A stretch of DNA of 64,000 nucleotides from Nocardia cyriacigeorgica (GTDB taxonomy: Bacteria; Actinomycetota; Actinomycetes; Mycobacteriales; Mycobacteriaceae): positions 121,491-185,490 of the forward strand of contig NZ_JAAGUY010000004.1 of NCBI RefSeq assembly GCF_010868145.1. The letters run 5' to 3'. Position 1 is the first letter of the stretch. Each line of letters starts with the position of its first letter. This document shows, one piece after another, positions 25,077 to 35,686 of the stretch. Below the pieces are notes generated by a model. It ran no database searches, was not told where the DNA came from, and saw only the letters and a list, made by a program, of their open reading frames with translations. A program made the position numbers and the translations under genes.

Positions 25077-25904
25077 GTGCGCCTCGCGACCTGGAACGTC
25101 AACTCGATCCGCTCCCGGATGGACCGGGTCGCGGCCTTCCTCGACCGTCAGGACATCGACGTACTGGCGATTCAGGAAACCAAGTGCCGCGACGACCAGT
25201 TCCCGTTCGAACGGTTCGACGAGCTCGGCTATGAGGTGGCCCACCTTGGCATCAACCAGTGGAACGGGGTGGCCATCGCCTCCAGGGTCGGCCTGGCGGA
25301 GGTGGAGTTGGCCTTTCCGAATCAACCCGGCTTCGACAAGAACGCGGGCGAATCGCTGATCGCCACCCCGGTGGTGGAATCACGTGCCATCGGCGCCACC
25401 TGTGGCGGGGTGCGCGTATGGAGCCTGTATGTGCCCAACGGGCGCGCCTTGGACGACCCGCACTACACCTACAAGCTGGAATGGCTCGCCGCGCTGCGCG
25501 ACAACGCCGCCCGGTGGCTGACCGAGGACCCGCAGGCCAAGATCGCCCTGGTCGGCGACTGGAATATCGCCCCCACCGACGACGACGTCTGGTCGCCCGA
25601 ATACTTCGCGGGCAAAACCCACACCTCCCAGCCCGAACGCGACGCCTTCACGGCCGTCCTCGACACCGGTTTCGCCGACGTCATGCGCCCCTTCGCTCCC
25701 GGCCCCGGCGTCTACACCTACTGGGACTACACCCAGCTGCGCTTCCCCCGCAAAGAGGGCATGCGCATCGACTTCCTGCTGGCTTCCCCCGCCCTCGCGT
25801 CCACCGCCACCGACGCTGTGGTCGACCGGGAGGAACGCAAAGGTAAAGGCGCGAGCGACCATGCCCCGGTGATCGCGGAATTCACGGACGCAGAGACCGC
25901 GTGA
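25077..25904 (+). CDS. xthA: Exodeoxyribonuclease III
   Basis: AP endonuclease and 3'-5' exonuclease of base-excision repair, 275 residues. EEP fold landmarks: ATWNVNSIRSR (3-13), IQETKC (metal-binding Glu near 34), YVPNGRALDDPHY (about 119), GDWNIAPTDDD (about 161, catalytic Asp/Asn) and the C-terminal RIDFLLASPAL and GASDHAPVIAEF with the catalytic Asp-His pair. GTG at 25077 follows ACAAGGA. It is last in the def-GNAT-xthA run. Confidence 0.94.
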   Translation: MRLATWNVNSIRSRMDRVAAFLDRQDIDVLAIQETKCRDDQFPFERFDELGYEVAHLGINQWNGVAIASRVGLAEVELAFPNQPGFDKNAGESLIATPVVESRAIGATCGGVRVWSLYVPNGRALDDPHYTYKLEWLAALRDNAARWLTEDPQAKIALVGDWNIAPTDDDVWSPEYFAGKTHTSQPERDAFTAVLDTGFADVMRPFAPGPGVYTYWDYTQLRFPRKEGMRIDFLLASPALASTATDAVVDREERKGKGASDHAPVIAEFTDAETA

Positions 25905-26056
25905 CTACTTGACCCAGGCTTTCAGCGGCCCGGTATCGAGCGACACTGCGACTGGCGTTTCGCCTGTACACAGCCGGTAGGACCGTGTCCGCCATGGGCG
26001 AGCACACCTGTTCGGCAGCACCGGTTCGACCTTCGCCCCGCTGATACCGTTGGTGC

Positions 26057-26683
26057 ATGAGCACCGAATCGGCTGTGCGTCCGCGCCGACGGGCGCAGCA
26101 TCTCGGCCCGGAACGCCGACGGCCCCAAGTGCTCGACGCCGCACTGGCCATCGCCATCGAACAGGGCATCGCGGCGGTCACCGTCGCCGCGGTCGCCGAA
26201 CGAATGAGCGTCACGCGCCCGGTCGTGTACGCGTGCTTCCCCGACCGTGTCGCGCTGATCGAGGAACTGATTCGCCGGGAAGAGTCGTACGTGATCGGCG
26301 GGGTTCTCGGCGCACTGCGCAAACGTGCGGTCGACGCGGGTGAGCCGGTGTTCGTCGAAGGGTTCCGGGCTCTGCTCGAGGTGGTGGCGGCGCGGCCGGA
26401 TTCCTGGCTACTGCTCTACGGCAACCCGGATCCCGCGGTGGCCGATTCGTTCGGACGCGGACGCGGACTCGTCGTCGAACGATGCACCCGCCTGCTGCGC
26501 CCGACCCTGCAGGCCTGGGGTATCGAGGATGTCGACCGCAAGCTTCCGGTCCTGGTCGAGCAGTGGATATCTGCCGGTGAAGGTGCGGTGCGGAGCCTGC
26601 TCTCCGACACCGGCGACTGGACGCCGGAGGAGCTGGGTGCATTCGTCGGCGCCGCCGTCTACCGGGCGCTGCGCGACGCCTGA
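26057..26683 (+). CDS. TetR/AcrR family transcriptional regulator
   Basis: 208 residues; helix-turn-helix at about 35-60 (VTVAAVAERMSVTRPVVYACF), preceded by a basic arm. The ligand domain (about 70-205) is unassigned. It is co-oriented with and 140 bp upstream of hmgA-fahA, so control of homogentisate catabolism is possible, although the gap leaves room for a separate hmgA promoter. 25905-26056 upstream shows no gene or clear operator. Confidence 0.85.
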   Translation: MSTESAVRPRRRAQHLGPERRRPQVLDAALAIAIEQGIAAVTVAAVAERMSVTRPVVYACFPDRVALIEELIRREESYVIGGVLGALRKRAVDAGEPVFVEGFRALLEVVAARPDSWLLLYGNPDPAVADSFGRGRGLVVERCTRLLRPTLQAWGIEDVDRKLPVLVEQWISAGEGAVRSLLSDTGDWTPEELGAFVGAAVYRALRDA

Positions 26684-26824
26684 GATCCGCGCCGAGATCA
26701 TTCGCCCGGCAATGTCAGCGGGTAACCGCTGAGCCGACCAGGCTGCCGCGAGCCGCACCTACGCCGCACGGTCGCGGCATACGATAGGAACTGGCTGTCC
26801 GTCCGTTCGACGGGAGGTGTGGTC

Positions 26825-28021
26825 ATGGCTTTCTATCGGCAGGTGGGGTCGGTGCCGCCGAAGCGGCATACCCAGCATCGCGACGATGAGGGGCGCCTGT
26901 TCTATGAGGAGCTCATGGGCGAGGAGGGCTTCTCCGGCGACTCGTCGCTGCTGTATCACCGCGGCCTTCCGCCTGCGATCATCGACTCGACGGTGTGGGA
27001 GTTACCCGATCAGTCGACGACACCCAATCATCCGCTGCGCCACCGGCATCTGCGATTGCACGAATTGTTCCCGGGCGACAGCTTGGCCGGTGTGGATGTG
27101 GTCACCGGACGGCGGTTGCTACTGGCCAATGCCGATGTGCGGCTGTCCTATGTCGTGGCCGGAACCGCCTCACCGCTGTACCGCAATGCCATCGGCGACG
27201 AACTGGTGTACGTGGAGTCGGGTGCCGCGGTAGTGGAGACGGTCTTCGGCGCGCTACCTGCCCGGCAGGGCGATCAGGTGCTGATTCCGCGGGCCACCAC
27301 ACACCGCTGGCTGCCCATCGGCCCCGACCCGCTGCGCGCCTATGCGATCGAGGCGTCGAGCCACATCACCCCGCCCAAACGCTATCTGTCGAAATTCGGC
27401 CAGCTGCTGGAGAATTCGCCCTACTGCGAGCGTGATCTGCACGGACCGGGCGAACCGCTGCTCGCCGTCGGCACGGAGATCGAGGTGCTGGTCAAACACC
27501 GCCCCGGCGGCCGGATCGTCGGCACACGCATGGTGTACGCGACGCATCCATTCGATGTGATCGGCTGGGACGGTTGCCTGTATCCGTTCACCTTCAATAT
27601 CGGTGATTTCGAGCCCATCACCGGGCGGGTACACCAACCACCGCCGGTGCATCAGGCTTTCGAAGGCATCAATTTCGTGGTCTGCAACTTCGTTCCGCGC
27701 AAGGTGGACTATCACCCGCTGTCGATTCCGGTGCCGTACTACCACTCCAATGTCGATTCCGACGAGATCATGTTCTATTGCGGCGGGAATTACGAGGCCA
27801 GGCGCGGTTCCGGGATCGGCCAAGGCTCGATTTCGGTGCATCCGGGCGGCTACGCTCATGGCCCGCAGCCGGGTGCGTACGAGGCGAGCATTGGGGTGGA
27901 GTTCTTCGATGAACTGGCCGTCATGGTCGACACCTTCCGCCCGCTCGAGTTGGGTGAGGGCGCCCTCGCCTGCGAAGATCCCGGATATGCGTGGACCTGG
28001 TCGGGGCAGGGGCCGCAGTGA
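26825..28021 (+). CDS. hmgA: Homogentisate 1,2-dioxygenase
   Basis: Iron dioxygenase opening the homogentisate ring to maleylacetoacetate in tyrosine/phenylalanine breakdown. 398 residues of cupin fold; iron ligands are in YYHSNVDSDE (His307, Glu314) and the SVHPGGYAHGPQPG segment (His339 or His345). ATG 26825 with GGGAGGTG upstream is chosen over the GTG at 26819. The stop overlaps the fahA GTG. No maleylacetoacetate isomerase or 4-hydroxyphenylpyruvate dioxygenase is in the window; a mycothiol- or glutathione-independent isomerisation elsewhere is implied. Confidence 0.95.
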   Translation: MAFYRQVGSVPPKRHTQHRDDEGRLFYEELMGEEGFSGDSSLLYHRGLPPAIIDSTVWELPDQSTTPNHPLRHRHLRLHELFPGDSLAGVDVVTGRRLLLANADVRLSYVVAGTASPLYRNAIGDELVYVESGAAVVETVFGALPARQGDQVLIPRATTHRWLPIGPDPLRAYAIEASSHITPPKRYLSKFGQLLENSPYCERDLHGPGEPLLAVGTEIEVLVKHRPGGRIVGTRMVYATHPFDVIGWDGCLYPFTFNIGDFEPITGRVHQPPPVHQAFEGINFVVCNFVPRKVDYHPLSIPVPYYHSNVDSDEIMFYCGGNYEARRGSGIGQGSISVHPGGYAHGPQPGAYEASIGVEFFDELAVMVDTFRPLELGEGALACEDPGYAWTWSGQGPQ

Positions 28022-29196
28022 GGACGCGGCTCGAGATCCCGCCGGATTCGCTGTTCGGCCCACAGCATCTGCCGTACGGGGTGTTCGCGCCGGGGGGCGA
28101 CGATTTCCGCGTCGGCGTGCGGGTCGGCGATCACGTCATCGATCTGGCAACGGCGCTCGATGATCCGGTGTTCGCCAGACCGAATCTCAATCCCTTTCTG
28201 GCCCAGGGTCCGCGGCGCTGGGCGCAGGTACGGGAGCGGGTCCGCGAACTGGTCGACGGCGGCCTCTCCGCGGACGCGGTCTTTCCGCTCGCGGCGGTAC
28301 ACCTGGCTCTGCCGGTGCGAATCGGCGACTACGTCGATTTCTACGCCAGCATCCATCACGCGACGAACCTGGGTAAATTACTGCGTCCGGGATCGGAACC
28401 GCTGCTGCCGAATTGGCGCCACCTTCCGGTCGGGTATCACGGCCGCGCGGGCACCGTTGTGGTGTCGGGCACCGATATCGTTCGCCCGTGTGGTCAGCGG
28501 CGAACCAATTCCGACACACCGGATTTCGGTCCGTCCCGGCGGCTGGATATCGAGGCGGAACTCGGCTTCGTCATCGGCGTCGGCTCCGAGCTCGGCAGTT
28601 CCATCGGCACCGCGGGCTTCGCCGACCACGTCTTCGGGGTCGCCCTGATCAACGACTGGTCCGCCCGAGATATCCAAGCCTGGGAGTACCAGCCCCTCGG
28701 CCCGTTCCTCGGGAAATCCTTCGCGACGTCGATGGGAGCGTGGGTCACCCCGCTGGCGGCGCTGGAATCCGCGCGGATCCCACTGCAACCCCAGGACCCG
28801 CCACCCCTGCCCTACCTGCGCGAACAGCATCCGTGGGGATTGAATCTCGAGCTGTGCGTGCGATGGAACGGCGATCTGGTCGCGCGGCCGCCGTATTCCG
28901 GAATGTACTGGTCACCGGCGCAGATGCTGGCGCACCTGACGGTCAACGGCGCCGCCACCCGTCCCGGCGACCTCTTCGCCTCCGGCACCATCTCCGGCCC
29001 GGCCGCCGACCAGCGCGGATCATTCATGGAGCTGTCCTGGGGCGGTACCGAACCGCTCACCGTGGCCGGCTCCGAACGCACCTTCCTGCTCGACGGCGAC
29101 GAGGTCACCATCACCGCTACAGCGCCGGGAACCGCAGGCACCCGCCTCGGCCTCGGCGAAGTCACCGGCAGGATCCTTCCGGCCCGTAATCACTGA
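28018..29196 (+). CDS. fahA: Fumarylacetoacetase
   Basis: Hydrolyses fumarylacetoacetate to fumarate and acetoacetate, the last step of tyrosine catabolism. 392 residues; metal and catalytic residues line up with the mammalian enzyme: Asp107 and His114 (VDFYASIHHATN), Glu179 and Glu181 (DIEAELG), Asp213 (NDWSARD) and Lys233 (LGKSFATS). The GTG at 28018 overlaps the hmgA stop (GTGA); an in-frame GTG at 27991 lies inside hmgA and is less likely. Confidence 0.94.
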   Translation: MRTRLEIPPDSLFGPQHLPYGVFAPGGDDFRVGVRVGDHVIDLATALDDPVFARPNLNPFLAQGPRRWAQVRERVRELVDGGLSADAVFPLAAVHLALPVRIGDYVDFYASIHHATNLGKLLRPGSEPLLPNWRHLPVGYHGRAGTVVVSGTDIVRPCGQRRTNSDTPDFGPSRRLDIEAELGFVIGVGSELGSSIGTAGFADHVFGVALINDWSARDIQAWEYQPLGPFLGKSFATSMGAWVTPLAALESARIPLQPQDPPPLPYLREQHPWGLNLELCVRWNGDLVARPPYSGMYWSPAQMLAHLTVNGAATRPGDLFASGTISGPAADQRGSFMELSWGGTEPLTVAGSERTFLLDGDEVTITATAPGTAGTRLGLGEVTGRILPARNH

Positions 29197-29317
29197 GGTC
29201 ATTCCCGTCGATGGCAGGACGACACGTCGGCCCAGTTCTGCGAAAACCCGCGATGAATTTCACCGGGAGGCGCAGTCTGCATTGATAGGGCCAGATCATT
29301 CGATCGGGAGGACAACC

Positions 29318-29791
29318 ATGCAGAAGATCGTCACCAACCTCTGGTACGACATACAGGCCGAGGAAGCGGCCGAGTTCTACTGTTCACTGTTCCCGGATTC
29401 CAAGATCATCCGAGTCTTGCGCTTTACCGACTCCGGGATGCGCGAGGCCGGATCGGTCATGACCGTGGATTTCGAACTCGCAGGTCAACGATTCACCGGC
29501 ATCAACGGTGGCGGCGAGTACAGCTATACCCACGCGATGTCGCTGCTGATCAACTGTGACAGTCAGGAAGAAGTCGACCGGCTCTGGGATGCTCTGCTCG
29601 CCGACGGCGGCAAGGAGATCGAATGCGGCTGGCTGTTCGACAAGTACGGCGTCCCGTGGCAGGTATGGCCCGCCGAGGCCGATGCGCTGCTGACCGGTGA
29701 TCCGGCCGCCGTCGATCGCGCCACCGCCGCGATGTTGAAGATGAAGAAGATCGACCTCCAGGCCATGCGCGACGCCTACGCGAACACCTGA
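29318..29791 (+). CDS. VOC family protein (PhnB/3-demethylubiquinone methyltransferase-like fold)
   Basis: 157-residue vicinal-oxygen-chelate fold protein. It starts with KIVTNLWYDIQAEEAAEFYC and has the PhnB-like phrases FPDSKI, GGEYSYTHAMSLLINC and DKYGVPWQVWP. No obvious three-residue metal triad can be fixed, and no function is known for this subgroup. ATG 29318 with GGGAGGA upstream. Isolated between fahA and the thiC riboswitch; single-gene unit. Confidence 0.85.
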   Translation: MQKIVTNLWYDIQAEEAAEFYCSLFPDSKIIRVLRFTDSGMREAGSVMTVDFELAGQRFTGINGGGEYSYTHAMSLLINCDSQEEVDRLWDALLADGGKEIECGWLFDKYGVPWQVWPAEADALLTGDPAAVDRATAAMLKMKKIDLQAMRDAYANT

Positions 29792-29889
29792 CCCACTCCT
29801 CACCACATGCCGCGCCCGGCGGTGAGCCGGGCGCTGTCGCCGGTCTGCCTCGGGCGCGAACCTGGGCGGGTATGGTCAGGCGGGTACAT

Positions 29890-31665
<1,776 letters not shown>

Positions 31666-31674
31666 GCAGCGGAT

Positions 31675-31707
31675 TCCGGCGGTGGCAGCTCGGCTGTCAC
31701 CGCCGGA
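31675..31707. terminator. Bidirectional terminator hairpin after thiC
   Basis: TCCGGCGGTG (31675-31684) pairs perfectly with CACCGCCGGA (31698-31707) around a 13-nt loop, then TTCTGTTCT follows on the + strand. It lies between the convergent stops of thiC and the substrate-binding protein gene. Confidence 0.7.
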
Positions 31708-31714
31708 TTCTGTT

Positions 31715-32704
31715 CTACTGCTGGTCGAATCGGTTGTCGACGAAGTCGCTGAAGGTGACCTTGCCTGGGATCGCGCCGGCCTCGGTGAAGGCGTCGGCGA
31801 TCTCCTGTTCAGAGGCCACCACCTGATCGTCGAGGGCGATCGGTTCCTTGATCGAGCGGGTCCAGGTGATGCGGGAGGCATCGACCGGGATCGAAGTCAG
31901 TTCGGCGTACTCGGTCGACCACAGGTCCAGGTTGTCGGAGGACCATGTGGTGGCCGCCGCGTAGCGGGTGAAGAAGTCGCGGATCGCCGCTGACTTTCCG
32001 GCATCGCCGACCGACTGGTTCGAAGCGACCCAGAAGTTGTAGCCGTTTGCCGCTTGGTCGGCGGAGGCGATGGATGTGGCGCCCACTTCCTTTTCCGCGA
32101 TCGCGGTATAGGGGTCCCACACCGCCCACGCGTCGACGTCGCCCCTGGTCAGGGACGCGTAGCCATCAGCGGGCGCCAGATAGACCGGTTCGACATCGTC
32201 CAGGCTCAGACCGGCCTTCCGCAGGTGCAGCAGCAGGTTCGCATTCGCCGAACTGCCCTTGGTGACCGCGACCTTCTTGCCTTTCAGATCGGCGACCGAA
32301 CCGATAGCCGAGTCCTTGCCGACGAGGATGGCATCGCCTTTGCCCGTCGCCGCCAGCGCGCCGACGATCTTGATATCGGCATTCGCCGCGGCACCGAAGA
32401 TCACCGGGGTATTGCCGGTCTGTGCGAGGTCGATACCGCCCGCGCCCGCCGCCTCGATCAATGGCGGACCGGCGGTGAAGGTGGAGAACTCGATCTTGTA
32501 CGGGAGATTCTCCAGCTGTCCCGATGCCCGCATCAGTACCTCGATCGAAATCGCCTTCTGATCACCGACTTTCAAAGTCACAGTACTGAGATCCACCGGA
32601 CCGCTCGGCGTGGGCGCAGCCTCCTCGCCACACGCGGAGGTGGCGAAGACAGCGGCGGCCACCATGGCCACACCTGCAAGACGGGATACCGAGAGTCGTT
32701 TCAC
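31715..32704 (-). CDS. ssuA: ABC transporter substrate-binding lipoprotein, aliphatic sulfonate type
   Basis: 329-residue lipoprotein, lipobox FATSAC with Cys25. SsuA/TauA-NMT1 fold phrases: LKVGDQKA, FTAGPPLIEAAGAGGIDLAQ, DLKGKKVAVTKGSSAN and VDAWAVWDPYTA. It captures alkanesulfonates or related small sulfur or pyrimidine precursors. Proximity to thiC raises the alternative of a thiamine-precursor (ThiY-like) transporter, but the sequence phrases fit SsuA better. Third gene of the ssuCBA operon; no ssuD/E monooxygenase is nearby. Confidence 0.85.
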   Translation of the reverse strand: MKRLSVSRLAGVAMVAAAVFATSACGEEAAPTPSGPVDLSTVTLKVGDQKAISIEVLMRASGQLENLPYKIEFSTFTAGPPLIEAAGAGGIDLAQTGNTPVIFGAAANADIKIVGALAATGKGDAILVGKDSAIGSVADLKGKKVAVTKGSSANANLLLHLRKAGLSLDDVEPVYLAPADGYASLTRGDVDAWAVWDPYTAIAEKEVGATSIASADQAANGYNFWVASNQSVGDAGKSAAIRDFFTRYAAATTWSSDNLDLWSTEYAELTSIPVDASRITWTRSIKEPIALDDQVVASEQEIADAFTEAGAIPGKVTFSDFVDNRFDQQ

Positions 32705-32733
32705 GAGAACTGCTTTCCTGCGTTGTGGATAGG

Positions 32734-33468
32734 TCAGTCGGCGACGCCGAGCAGCGCAAGCAACCGCGTGACGAAATCGGCGGCTCGAGGCGAGGAACGC
32801 GGGCGCGGACGGGGCAGATCGACGCTGACTTCCTCGGCGATGCGGCCGTTGTCGAGCACCAGCACGCGATCGGCGAGCGCGACCGCCTCGCCGACATCGT
32901 GGGTGACGAGCAGGACGCCGAACCCGCGCTCGGCATGCAGTCGCAGGAGCAGGTCATGCATGGCCAGCCGGGTCAGCGCGTCGAGGGCACCGAACGGTTC
33001 GTCGAGCAGCAGCAGCGTGGGATGGGCGACCAACGCCCTGGCCAAGGCGACGCGCTGGGCCTCACCGCCGGAGAGGGTGAGCGGCCAGGCATCGGCGCGT
33101 TCGCGCAGATCGACCTGCTCGAGCAGCTCGCGGGCGATGGTTTCGTCGTCACGGCGGTTGTGTGGACGCGGACGCCCGAGCGCGACATTGCGCGCCACCG
33201 GCAGCCACGGGATGAGCCGCGCCTCCTGGAAGACGATCGTCGGTTGCGCATCGACGGTCACGGCGCCGCGATCTGGGCGCTCCAATCCGCCGATGATCCG
33301 CAGCAGGGTCGACTTACCGGAGCCGCTACGCCCGACCAGCGCGACGATCGCCCCCGCCTCGATATCGACGTCGATGCCGTCGAGCACGGTGTTGCCGCCG
33401 AAACTCTTGCCGAGTCCGGTGATTCGCGCTGCCGAGGTGGTGACCGCTGCGGTCTCGGTGATGGTCAT
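32734..33468 (-). CDS. ssuB: ABC transporter ATP-binding protein, SsuB type
   Basis: 244-residue ATPase. Walker A GRSGSGKST (about 46-54), Q loop FQEARLIPW (typical of SsuB/TauB: glutamine then EARLxPW), signature LSGGEAQR and Walker B LLLLDEPFGALD. The ATG overlaps the permease stop by four bases. Powers the sulfonate-type importer with the neighbouring permease and binding protein. Confidence 0.92.
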   Translation of the reverse strand: MTITETAAVTTSAARITGLGKSFGGNTVLDGIDVDIEAGAIVALVGRSGSGKSTLLRIIGGLERPDRGAVTVDAQPTIVFQEARLIPWLPVARNVALGRPRPHNRRDDETIARELLEQVDLRERADAWPLTLSGGEAQRVALARALVAHPTLLLLDEPFGALDALTRLAMHDLLLRLHAERGFGVLLVTHDVGEAVALADRVLVLDNGRIAEEVSVDLPRPRPRSSPRAADFVTRLLALLGVAD

Positions 33469-34280
33469 CGCTGAATTCCTCGGTCGGTCGGGCTCCAGCG
33501 CAGGGCGCGATGTTCCATGGCCCGCACGACCGAATCGGTGGCAAGCCCGAGCAGGCTGTAGATGAGCAGGCCGAAGATGACGATGTCGGTGCGCAGGAAT
33601 TCGCGGGCATTGTTGATCACGAAGCCGAGTCCCGCGCTCGCATTGATCTGTTCGGCCACGATCAACGACAGCCAGGCGATGCCGAGGCTCTGCCGCGCAC
33701 CGACCAAGATCTGCGGCAGCGCACCCGGGATGATGAGCAGACGCAGCCGTTCGGACAAGGTCAATTGCAGGGTGCGGCCGAGCTCGAGCAGCTTCGGATC
33801 GAGCTTACGGATACCCGCGAACGTGTTCAGATACAGCGGGCAGAACACCCCGAGCGCGATCAGGTAGATCTTCGGTTCCTCACCGATCCCGAACCAGATG
33901 ATGAACAGCGGGATCAGCCCGAACAGCGGGATGGTGCGCAGCATCTGAAGCGGCGGGTCCAGCGCATATTCGCCGACCTTGCTCAGCCCGGCGACGATGC
34001 CGAGCGCCAATGCGAGCACCGCACCGAGCAGGAAGCCGAACAACGCCCGCTCCCCCGAGACCAGCAGCGCCTCACCGAGTTGACCGGAACGATAGATCTC
34101 CAGGCCCGCATCGAGCACCACCGCCGGAGCGGGCAGCTTCTTGGCCGAGATCCAGCCACCGGTGCTGGCGATCTGCCAGAGCAGCAGCAGCCCGATCGGG
34201 GCGAGGGCACGCAGGAACCCCGGGCGTCGGTATAGCGAGGTCCGCCGCTCGGCGGGCACTGTGCGCCTCTCCATGAGCAT
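33465..34280 (-). CDS. ssuC: ABC transporter permease, SsuC type
   Basis: About 271 residues with six membrane helices and the binding-protein-dependent permease loop (EAA-like region around LGIAWLSLIVAEQI). FGLIPLFIIWFGIGEEPKIY is a phrase typical of SsuC/TauC. The ORF continues upstream to 34325; ATG 34280 is chosen as the first Met before the basic leader, but 34274 is possible. It is the first gene of the operon and divergent from the CobW gene, sharing 188 bp of promoter region. Confidence 0.88.
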   Translation of the reverse strand: MLMERRTVPAERRTSLYRRPGFLRALAPIGLLLLWQIASTGGWISAKKLPAPAVVLDAGLEIYRSGQLGEALLVSGERALFGFLLGAVLALALGIVAGLSKVGEYALDPPLQMLRTIPLFGLIPLFIIWFGIGEEPKIYLIALGVFCPLYLNTFAGIRKLDPKLLELGRTLQLTLSERLRLLIIPGALPQILVGARQSLGIAWLSLIVAEQINASAGLGFVINNAREFLRTDIVIFGLLIYSLLGLATDSVVRAMEHRALRWSPTDRGIQR

Positions 34281-34445
34281 TCGTGCATGATGCGGGGCGC
34301 GAGGGGGTGGCCGACAGGGTTGCACTCACCCTGAATCGATCCCGCCGGCGCAGCGTGCGCGGAAAGAGCGGCGGGCTGCGGTTCCCTGCCGGAACGCCAG
34401 TGATGTACGTCAGGCGGCAAGTAGCCCTCACACAACTGGCGGTTA

Positions 34446-34462
34446 ATGAAAATGGTTATCAT
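34446..34462. promoter_or_regulatory. Zur-like operator at the cobW start
   Basis: ATGAAAATGGTTATCAT is an imperfect 17-bp palindrome (arms ATGAxAA/TTxTCAT) and matches the general form of actinobacterial Zur boxes (TGAxAATxATTxTCA type). It ends seven bases before the ATG of the CobW-family metallochaperone, so it would overlap the promoter of a leaderless or nearly leaderless mRNA. Confidence 0.7.
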
Positions 34463-34468
34463 TTGTAG

Positions 34469-35614
34469 ATGACCACTTCGACATCACAGCAACTGCCGGT
34501 GACCGTGCTGTCCGGATTCCTCGGCGCCGGCAAGACCACCCTGCTCAACCACATCCTGGCCAACCGGGAGGGTCGCCGCGTCGCGGTGATCGTCAACGAT
34601 ATGAGCGAGGTGAACATCGATGCGGCGCTGGTGGCGGGGCAGGGCCATCTCGATCGCACCGAGGAGAAGCTGGTCGAACTGACCAACGGTTGTATTTGCT
34701 GCACTTTGCGCGAGGACCTCATCGAAGCGGTCGCCCGGCTGGCGCGGGAGGGTCGCTTCGACCAGCTGGTCATCGAATCTACCGGCATCTCCGAGCCGAT
34801 GCCGGTCGCGGCGACCTTCGATTGGGAGTTCGAGGACGGTTTCACGCTCGGTTCGATCGCCCGGCTCGACACCATGGTGACCGTCGTCGACGCATCGACC
34901 TTCCTCGCCGAGATCGCACGCGGTCAGGCACTCACCGAACGGAACCTCCAGGCGGGTGAGGGCGATGAACGCGGCATCGCCGATCTGCTGGCCGATCAGG
35001 TCGAATTCGCGGATGTGCTGTTGGTCAACAAGACCGATCTGGTGAGCGCGAGCGCCGCGGGTACCGTCGAGGCAGCGGTCCGACGAATGAATCCGCGCGC
35101 CAAGGTTCTCCGCACGCGCCACGGTGTCGTCGAACTCGACGAGGTACTCGACACCGGCCGATATGACCCGATCGCCGCCGCCTCGACCGAAGGCTGGGAA
35201 GAGGAACTCGCGGGCGGACATGTGCCGGAAACCGAGGAGTACGGCATCAGCAGCCTCACTTACACCGCCGACCGGCCGTTTCATCCGCAGCGGCTGTCGG
35301 ACGCGCTCGAACAACTGCGTGGACTGCTGCGCAGCAAAGGTTTCTGCTGGATCGCCAGCCGATCGGAATTGGCAGCCATCTGGTCGCAGGCGGGCCCGAA
35401 CCTAGTGTTCGAGCCAGCCGCCTGGTGGTCGTCACTGGAGGTTCCAGCGGGTCAGGAGATCGTCTTCATCGGGCTCGAGCTGAACCGCGATCACATTCGC
35501 GCTCTACTCGATCACGCGCTGCTCACCGATGCCGAACTGGAGGCGGGCCCGCAGACCTGGGCTACCTACCCCGACCCGTTTCCTGCATGGGGCGATCTGC
35601 ACGAGCACGTCTGA
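34469..35614 (+). CDS. CobW/YciC family zinc metallochaperone GTPase
   Basis: G3E-family P-loop GTPase, 381 residues, that delivers zinc to target proteins when zinc is scarce. Walker [11 protein letters not shown] (15-24), the metal-binding CxCC motif in NGCICC (Cys75, Cys77, Cys78), Walker B-like ESTGISEP, guanine motif NKTD (about 185) and the CobW C-terminal domain (about 255-375). The ATG sits immediately after a Zur-like box, matching low-zinc induction. It lacks a ribosome site, consistent with leaderless translation. The ssu operon is divergent. Confidence 0.88.
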   Translation: MTTSTSQQLPVTVLSGFLGAGKTTLLNHILANREGRRVAVIVNDMSEVNIDAALVAGQGHLDRTEEKLVELTNGCICCTLREDLIEAVARLAREGRFDQLVIESTGISEPMPVAATFDWEFEDGFTLGSIARLDTMVTVVDASTFLAEIARGQALTERNLQAGEGDERGIADLLADQVEFADVLLVNKTDLVSASAAGTVEAAVRRMNPRAKVLRTRHGVVELDEVLDTGRYDPIAAASTEGWEEELAGGHVPETEEYGISSLTYTADRPFHPQRLSDALEQLRGLLRSKGFCWIASRSELAAIWSQAGPNLVFEPAAWWSSLEVPAGQEIVFIGLELNRDHIRALLDHALLTDAELEAGPQTWATYPDPFPAWGDLHEHV

Positions 35615-35645
35615 TCGCTCCAGTCGACACGCCCCACGCGTTCAC

Positions 35646-35675
35646 GCCCGCCCGGGTTCAGCGCCCCGGGCGGGC
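35646..35675. terminator. Hairpin between convergent cobW and epoxide hydrolase genes
   Basis: GCCCGCCCGGG (35646-35656) pairs with CCCGGGCGGGC (35665-35675), an 11-bp perfect stem with an 8-nt loop. There is no T tract; the position between two convergent stops supports a terminator role. Confidence 0.55.
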
Positions 35676-35686
35676 ATCGATCCGGT

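Noticed and set aside
31715..34280. Thiamine-precursor (ThiXYZ) transporter because of nearness to thiC
   Set aside because: The binding protein, ATPase and permease phrases fit SsuA/SsuB/SsuC better, and no riboswitch controls the operon. Kept only as an alternative.
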